DNA of 23,470 bases, taken from positions 1 through 23,470 of the forward strand of contig JBCCFC010000027.1 of assembly GCA_039029935.1 (NCBI GenBank). The letters are read 5' to 3'. Within the stretch, counting starts at the first letter, position 1, and each line of letters begins with the position of its first letter. The notes beneath the pieces are model-generated. The model saw only the letters and a list, made by a program, of their open reading frames with translations, did no database searches and was not told where the DNA came from. Source of the stretch: G039029935 sp039029935 (GTDB lineage: Bacteria; Chloroflexota; Anaerolineae; Caldilineales; Caldilineaceae). Positions 18,599 through 23,470 of the stretch are shown piece by piece. A program made the position numbers and the translations under genes.

Positions 18599-19537
18599 AT
18601 GGAAAAATTTATTATCGACACCGATCCTGGCATTGACGACGCCCAAGCCATTCTGATGGCCTCGGCACACCCCAACGCGGAAATCGCGGCATTGACCGTT
18701 GTTGGTGGCAACGTCGGTCTTGAACACACACTACGCAATACATTAACGCTGGTTGAGGTGATTGAGCAGGACATTCCGGTCTATGCTGGCTGTGGACACC
18801 CATTGGTATGGCCGGGCGAAGATGCCGCCTTTGTGCACGGTGCAGATGGCTTGGGGGATGCGGGGCTGCGTCCGCAAAGACGACAGGCTGAGGCCGAACA
18901 TGCTGCGTTGGCAATCGTGCGCATGGTCAACGAAAATCCAGGTGAATGTACGCTGGTTGCACTTGGACCGCTGACCAATATAGCGGTCGCGCTGCATTTG
19001 GACCCCGATTTGCCGCACAAGATCAAGCGATTTGTTGATATGGGTGGGGCCGTGACTGGCAGGGGCAACACACCCAACTTTGCCGCAGAGTTCAATATCT
19101 ATGTGGACCCTGAAGCCGCGATGATTGTTTTTCGCGGTTGGGCAGAGGCGGGCAAAGTCATTGAGGTTGTCGATTGGGAGGCCACCATCCGTCATGGCGT
19201 TGAGGCCAGCGTCGTTGAACAGTGGCTGAATCTGAACACACCGAGAGCCCGCTTCTTTGACCAGATTACGGCCAAGTCCCGTGCGTCGAGTCGTCAACGC
19301 TACGGTCACGATACCTTCTACTCCGCAGATGCATTGGCGATGGCCGTGGCCCTTGAGCCGGATTGTGTATTACGCGCCGAGTCTCATCACCTCTCAATCG
19401 AAGTCGCCGGAAAATATGGACGTGGGCAGACCGTTGTCGATTGGGGGGACCGTTCTGGCAAGCCTGTCAACGCGTCGATTGTGCTGGATGTGGATCCGGG
19501 GCGATTTGCGCATTTTTTTGAGCAAGGTCTTCGCTGA
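18599..19537 (+). CDS. inosine/uridine-preferring nucleoside hydrolase (312 aa)
   Basis: Cleaves the N-glycosidic bond of nucleosides to base plus ribose. The Ca2+-binding signature DTDPGIDD is at residues 7-14, followed by the family segment LTVVGGNVG (32-40). Other expected pieces are HGADGLGD (80-87), LGPLTNIA (122-129), AEFNIYVDPEAA (163-174), and DTFYSADALAMA with D244, which supplies the late metal ligand. Length is normal for the family and no signal peptide is present, so it acts in the cytoplasm. The start is supported by AAGGAA at 18585-18590, 8 nt upstream. The leader is almost wholly occupied by foldback DNA, so translation or mRNA stability may depend on it. The gene ends 17 nt from the convergent kinase gene, with no visible terminator between them. 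Confidence 0.93.
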   Translation: MEKFIIDTDPGIDDAQAILMASAHPNAEIAALTVVGGNVGLEHTLRNTLTLVEVIEQDIPVYAGCGHPLVWPGEDAAFVHGADGLGDAGLRPQRRQAEAEHAALAIVRMVNENPGECTLVALGPLTNIAVALHLDPDLPHKIKRFVDMGGAVTGRGNTPNFAAEFNIYVDPEAAMIVFRGWAEAGKVIEVVDWEATIRHGVEASVVEQWLNLNTPRARFFDQITAKSRASSRQRYGHDTFYSADALAMAVALEPDCVLRAESHHLSIEVAGKYGRGQTVVDWGDRSGKPVNASIVLDVDPGRFAHFFEQGLR

Positions 19538-19554
19538 TGGGTTTGCGGATTCAT

Positions 19555-21777
19555 CTATGCCATTGCTTGCCGCAGGAGCTGCTCAATCTTGGCCTCATCA
19601 AAGTCATCCACAAGCGTCGTCACACGAACAACAAAGGGCCGATAGACTGGATTGGTTTCACCGAGTGCTTGTACCTGTTGTTTGAGTGTAAGCAACTCGC
19701 CTTTCATGGCAAGGTCGAGCAGAATGGTCAATTCCGCCTGTGATGGTAGCACCATTGGCGTATGCTTTGGCAACGACACAGGGATATATTGTGTCGGGTT
19801 GGGAGAGATGACCTCTTCCCAATTGGCAGACAAACACAGGGTGACGCTGAATGTGCTGCCCTGTCCCAACATGCTTTCTACATGAATCACCCCATCCATC
19901 GCATCCACTAACCGCTTTGAAATCGCCAGCCCCAGCCCTGTGCCTTCGGTCTGATACTGCTTGATGCCGACCTGCTCAAAGGGCAGAAAGATTTTGCTCA
20001 AATCCTCTGGGGAAATGCCAATGCCTGTGTCCACAACCTCAATCGTTAGTTGTGTATTCTGTGGTTGCTGTAATCGCTTCTCGGCTCTGATTTTCTTAGC
20101 CTCGATGCCCAGAGTAACACTTCCGGTATCGGTAAATTTGACGGCATTGCTGAGTAGATTGAGCATAATTTGACGCAGCCGTTTTTCATCCGCATAGATG
20201 GTGGCTGGCATGGAAGTGGCGGGCTGATAAACAAAGGTAATACCCGTCTTTTGTTGCGCACGGACACGGAACATTTCGACAATGTTGCCAAGAAACGGGT
20301 CCAGTTCAATCGGCACGGGGTGAAGCTCCAATTTGCGCGCCTCAATTTTGGAGATATCCAGAATGTCGGTAATCAATGTAAGCAGATGACCGCTGCTGGC
20401 TTGGATCATCTTGAGGGCACTCTGTTGCCCCGCACTTAGGTCCGGTGCTTTTGTCAGAATCTGCGTGTAGCCGACAATGGCGTTGAGCGGGGTGCGCAGT
20501 TCATGGCTCATGCTGGCAAGAAAATCACTTTTGGCACGGCTGGCGGTTTCTGCCGTCTCCTTGGCGGTTGCCAACTCACCAATGGTCCGGCGTAGTTGCC
20601 CCGTCATGTGGTTAAACGCCGTCGCCAGCCGACCGATTTCATCCCCCGACTCGATATCGGCCTGTGCTTGCAATTGGCCCGCGCTAATCTGCTGGACCGT
20701 GTTATTGAGACGGCGGATGGGGCTGGCGATATTTTCGCGAAAGATATAGGCCATGCCAATTCCCAGCATGAGGGCAAGGAACCCGCTGATGGCCGTCTGG
20801 TAACGCACATTGGCCAGACTTTGTTTGCCGTCATCCAATTCCGATTGCAACAATGCCTGCTGTCCAGTGGTCAGTTCCTCCAACAGATGGAGCATCCGCT
20901 GTGAGCGTGGCTCTACCTCATATTGAAATAGATATTGTGCCTCATTGCTGTGTTCCCCCTCGACCATGTGAAAAAGATGCGCTGGAAGACGCAAAAATTC
21001 AGCGCGTGTTTGACCAATTTGTGCAAACGCGGCCTGCTGTTCAGACGATAGATCGGTGACGGATTCGGTCCGCTGCGCCCAAAGTTGGCTGTTGTTACCC
21101 AGATGATCGGCATAGCCAAATTTGAAGACCAAATCACCTGTCGATGCATAGGCGCGTAGATTGGTGGACATGGCCTGCACGGTTGTGCGAAAATCAATCA
21201 TCTCATTGCGCCAAATAATATTATCAGAGGTATTTTCGGGCATGTCTACCGAAATATCGTCGATGAACAGTTCGATCTCATCCAACAAACGCGTTGTTAA
21301 GGGCGCAATCTCTTCGCTGGCAAGCTGTAGTGCTGGCTGATTTTTGAGCGGATTATCATACAACTCAAAAAGCTGTTCCGGCATCGGTAGCCAGATAGCA
21401 AAGATATTGATTAATTCATTCAGTCGCTCGATATCGGCTTGATTGGACCATTGACCAGAGAGCCGCTTGAGTTCGGTCAAATTCTGTTGAAAGAGAGCCT
21501 TGGCCTTGTTATAGTCATCAATGCTGCGCAGATCACCAACGGCGAGATAGCCACGCACCGCTGCTTGCATCTGGAGCAGACTAGCTTGTGCGCGCGCAGA
21601 GGCCAACGTTGTGGGTGCATGGATATCCACTGTACGGTCAATCTTGGTCGTGGCCTGCTGGCTGGCAAAGAGAATCAGACTTACCACGATACTGGTGAGG
21701 AATACCAGCAGCCCAAAGCCACTGTTCAGTTTGCGACCAATGGGGAAGTCACGGAAGCGTTGACGTAGTGATGCCAT
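19555..21777 (-). CDS. HAMP sensor histidine kinase with large helical periplasmic domain (740 aa)
   Basis: Membrane sensor kinase. The first helix lies at about 18-38, an all-helical extracytoplasmic domain of about 285 residues follows, the second helix at about 328-346, HAMP at about 347-400 (IASPIRRLNNTVQQISAGQL), then HisKA with KSDFLASMSHELRTPLNAIV (H425) and an ATPase with LLSNAVKFTD, VVDTGIGISPEDL and GTGLGLAISKRL. A helical C-terminal extension (about 655-740, AELTILLDLAMKGEL, ending EQLLRQAMA) follows where many relatives carry a receiver; no receiver Asp is present. The large helical sensor next to a binding-protein gene recalls TorS with TorT. The start has GGAGAG with 6-nt spacing. 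No partner regulator is in the window. Confidence 0.92.
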   Translation of the reverse strand: MASLRQRFRDFPIGRKLNSGFGLLVFLTSIVVSLILFASQQATTKIDRTVDIHAPTTLASARAQASLLQMQAAVRGYLAVGDLRSIDDYNKAKALFQQNLTELKRLSGQWSNQADIERLNELINIFAIWLPMPEQLFELYDNPLKNQPALQLASEEIAPLTTRLLDEIELFIDDISVDMPENTSDNIIWRNEMIDFRTTVQAMSTNLRAYASTGDLVFKFGYADHLGNNSQLWAQRTESVTDLSSEQQAAFAQIGQTRAEFLRLPAHLFHMVEGEHSNEAQYLFQYEVEPRSQRMLHLLEELTTGQQALLQSELDDGKQSLANVRYQTAISGFLALMLGIGMAYIFRENIASPIRRLNNTVQQISAGQLQAQADIESGDEIGRLATAFNHMTGQLRRTIGELATAKETAETASRAKSDFLASMSHELRTPLNAIVGYTQILTKAPDLSAGQQSALKMIQASSGHLLTLITDILDISKIEARKLELHPVPIELDPFLGNIVEMFRVRAQQKTGITFVYQPATSMPATIYADEKRLRQIMLNLLSNAVKFTDTGSVTLGIEAKKIRAEKRLQQPQNTQLTIEVVDTGIGISPEDLSKIFLPFEQVGIKQYQTEGTGLGLAISKRLVDAMDGVIHVESMLGQGSTFSVTLCLSANWEEVISPNPTQYIPVSLPKHTPMVLPSQAELTILLDLAMKGELLTLKQQVQALGETNPVYRPFVVRVTTLVDDFDEAKIEQLLRQAMA

Positions 21778-21799
21778 TCTGTACTCTCCAAGTGCAAAG

Positions 21800-21880
21800 G
21801 TAAGTTAGTAGGTCAGTAGGTCGGTGAGTCAGTACCGAATACCGATCTACCGAATACCGACTTACCGAACTACCGAATAC
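21800..21880 (-). repeat. repeat hairpin between binding-protein and kinase genes
   Basis: In - strand order: GTAGTTCGGTAAGTCGGTAT, then TCGGTAGATCGGTATTCGGT, then inverted ACTGACTCACCGACCTACTG units down to the kinase Shine-Dalgarno. The last codons (YSVVR) and the TAA of the binding-protein gene at 21862-21864 lie inside the array. Unit, polarity and placement match 1556-1683 and 6011-6146. Confidence 0.83.
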
Positions 21881-23340
21881 CCCAATCGCCCCAACTCTTC
21901 ATCCACCGCTTGTGCTGCACTGGTCAACGCCTCTGTTGCTGAGAGATCACCGCGAATGGCTTGATGGATAAACGGTGTGATGATGTCACGCACTTGTGCA
22001 TGAAAAGGGAACGGTGGCGCACCCGCAAACAACACGCCTTGTTTTTTCATGAGCGTGTAGTAGCCGTTGATGCGTCTATCCTGCTCGCGCACCAGTGGAT
22101 CATCAAAAGTAGACAGATGCACCACCCGTCCGCTGTTGATGGCCCACGCTGGTTGGACATCCGGTTGTCCTAGATATTGTAGCCAAAGCAATGTCGCCTG
22201 TTTGTTGGCCGAGTTGATGGGGATACCAAAGGCAGCCCCATCATAATAGCCAAGATACCCCACACCCATTGTTGCATCTTGCATGACGCCACGAGCTGTT
22301 GGCGGTAGAGCGACACCGACATTCCCCACGACCTGTGACCGTGTGGTATCCGTTGCCAGCCACGCCACATCTTCGCCGTAAATCCACCCCTGTGCCACCC
22401 GCCCCGCCGCAAAGGTATCGGCCACATCATCCCATGTACTTTCTGCTGCCTCCGGTGGCGCATATTCTAATAGCGAAACCCAGTAGTCCAAGGCATCAAT
22501 CGCCTGTTTGCTGTCTAGCTTTCCCCCATTGGTAACTGTTGACCGATAGGTCTCCAAACTAATTCCCCAGTCGTAAATGCCGAAACTGGGTGCGATGGTC
22601 TCAAAAAATTCATAAAACGAGGCAATATCACTGTTGGTTGCCTGCACCGTTGTCCCCCAGAGTTCAAGCTCGTTGTCTTGACCATATTGCGTGAAAAAGA
22701 GGGCAATATCATGGTACTGCTCAAAGGTCACAGCCGGAGCCAGCGGATAGTGGTACTCGGCTTCAAATTGCTGTTGAATCACCGGATCGCTAAACAAATC
22801 TTGACGGTAGAGATAGACCTTGATAAACGCTTCGATGGGAATACCATAGAGGTAGCTGCCAGCCTCTTCTCGATTGGCATCAACGGGTGTTGTAAACTCA
22901 CGATAAAAGTCGGTAAAGTTATCCAGATTGAAGGTCGGCGCGACCAGCGTCGGATGATCCTCCATGAGTTGAGTGAGGTTGACCAGACGTTCATTGGCAA
23001 GATAGCCATAGATGACATCCTGCTCAATATAGACAAAATCAAATTCGCGCCCCTCGTCGGCAATGACCTGCTCGATACGGGTATTGTTGCTGATTTGCAG
23101 ATCAATGCGGATGCCCGTTTCAGCTTCAAAAGCAGGCGCCAACACATCGCGAATGTAAAGCGATGGTGGGCTATTTTCGCTGATACCGTGTAGTGTGATG
23201 TCTTGGTAGGGTTGGGCAGTGGATGTCCAGAATGAGTTTATGGTGGCAGTTGTCGGAACGGTGTTTGCTACTGGTGTGTCGGGACGAGTGCAGCCAAGAA
23301 TCATGATGATAAATATGAATAGATGGTAGCGTTTTTTCAT
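21862..23340 (-). CDS. extracellular solute-binding lipoprotein, family 1 type (492 aa)
   Basis: Periplasmic or surface ligand-binding protein of the kind that serves ABC importers for sugars or similar solutes. The N-terminus is a clear lipoprotein signal: MKKRYHLFIFIIMILGC with C17 in an ILGC lipobox, then a Thr-rich linker. Family features follow: LHGISENSPPSLYIRDVLAP with AFEAETGIRIDLQ, an early VYIEQDVIYGYLANERLVNL segment, GRVAQGWIYGEDVAWLA, and a late AAFGIPINSANKQATLLWLQ. The start at 23340 is chosen because it gives the canonical signal; a longer frame from a TTG at 23385 adds 15 residues with no role. No permease gene follows; instead a sensor kinase does, so it may be a co-sensor. 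TACAAT lies 6 nt before the ATG. The final residues are encoded by repeat DNA. Confidence 0.88.
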   Translation of the reverse strand: MKKRYHLFIFIIMILGCTRPDTPVANTVPTTATINSFWTSTAQPYQDITLHGISENSPPSLYIRDVLAPAFEAETGIRIDLQISNNTRIEQVIADEGREFDFVYIEQDVIYGYLANERLVNLTQLMEDHPTLVAPTFNLDNFTDFYREFTTPVDANREEAGSYLYGIPIEAFIKVYLYRQDLFSDPVIQQQFEAEYHYPLAPAVTFEQYHDIALFFTQYGQDNELELWGTTVQATNSDIASFYEFFETIAPSFGIYDWGISLETYRSTVTNGGKLDSKQAIDALDYWVSLLEYAPPEAAESTWDDVADTFAAGRVAQGWIYGEDVAWLATDTTRSQVVGNVGVALPPTARGVMQDATMGVGYLGYYDGAAFGIPINSANKQATLLWLQYLGQPDVQPAWAINSGRVVHLSTFDDPLVREQDRRINGYYTLMKKQGVLFAGAPPFPFHAQVRDIITPFIHQAIRGDLSATEALTSAAQAVDEELGRLGYSVVR

Positions 23341-23346
23341 GAGGAT

Positions 23347-23352
23347 ATTGTA
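23347..23352 (-). promoter_or_regulatory. candidate -10 box for a leaderless binding-protein transcript
   Basis: TACAAT on the - strand, then ATCCTC, then ATG; no Shine-Dalgarno is visible. Spacing is identical to the AraC case (TATACT, six bases, ATG). No good -35 was found. Confidence 0.35.
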
Positions 23353-23407
23353 CTCTATCTTGATTAGATTTGTATAATGCAGCAATTCCCGCAGAACAGA
23401 TGCAGCA

Positions 23408-23425
23408 CCGAGCCCGAAGGCTCGG
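23408..23425 (-). repeat. stable hairpin with UUCG-type loop upstream of the binding-protein gene
   Basis: CCGAGCC-TTCG-GGCTCGG on the - strand: a 7-bp perfect GC-rich stem closed by a TTCG tetraloop, about 68 nt upstream of the start codon. There is no T-run on its 3' side. It may be a dispersed repeat or the end of an upstream unit. Confidence 0.5.
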
Positions 23426-23470
23426 ACTTGGATTTAGTGTAAAAAAGAAAAGAATATTCACAAAAATCCC

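Noticed and set aside
23341..23385. TTG start extending the binding lipoprotein by 15 residues
   Set aside because: The ATG at 23340 gives a textbook lipoprotein signal; the extension would precede it with unrelated residues.

Overview
The window looks like chromosomal DNA of a filamentous or gliding Chloroflexota-type bacterium. The grounds are family-level only: a secreted Calx-beta protein with a long Thr/Pro spacer and a duplicated WSLVG-type C-terminal module, an NB-ARC/TPR ATPase, lipoproteins with Thr/Pro-rich stalks, many sensor kinases, and intergenic heptamer/octamer repeats. A cyanobacterial-like host is the main alternative. No rRNA or tRNA gene was seen, so taxonomy stays an inference.

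Layout. Positions 1-115 hold the right end of an ISL3-like insertion sequence. Positions 518-8093 are a signalling block: a polytopic membrane protein, a NarL-type histidine kinase and its LuxR-type response regulator (+ strand), facing a REC-PAS-kinase-REC hybrid and a membrane GAF/HisKA_2 kinase (- strand). At 8478-9689 is a lipoprotein with a TolB-like beta-propeller. From 15008 down to 9918 on the - strand, an NB-ARC/TPR STAND-like ATPase gene is followed 12 nt later by a secreted Calx-beta protein gene, with the downstream Shine-Dalgarno touching the upstream stop codon. Positions 15009-15371 are packed with palindromes. Then come an AraC/GyrI-like regulator and a sulfatase (both -), and a divergent nucleoside hydrolase (+) whose leader carries a tandem pair of cloverleaf-like 78-bp repeats and a 32-bp perfect foldback. 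The right end holds a 4-helix-sensor/HAMP histidine kinase and, upstream of it, a solute-binding lipoprotein (both -).

How it may work together. The left block reads as two sensory modules. The right-hand binding protein plus kinase, with no ABC permease between them, resembles a TorT/TorS-style binding-protein-dependent sensor. The sulfatase, AraC regulator, nucleoside hydrolase and binding protein suggest scavenging of sulfated or glycosylated substrates.

The most striking unexplained structure is noncoding. Six of the thirteen complete genes end in, or run directly into, 7- or 8-nt tandem repeats. At three loci the repeats share one motif and fold back with the same polarity: stop codon, GTCRGTRTTCRGT units, short loop, inverted units, next co-directional gene. 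In every one of these three cases the next gene encodes a histidine kinase. Coding tandem repeats (15, 30 and 126 bp) are also frequent, so repeat expansion appears to be a general property of this genome.
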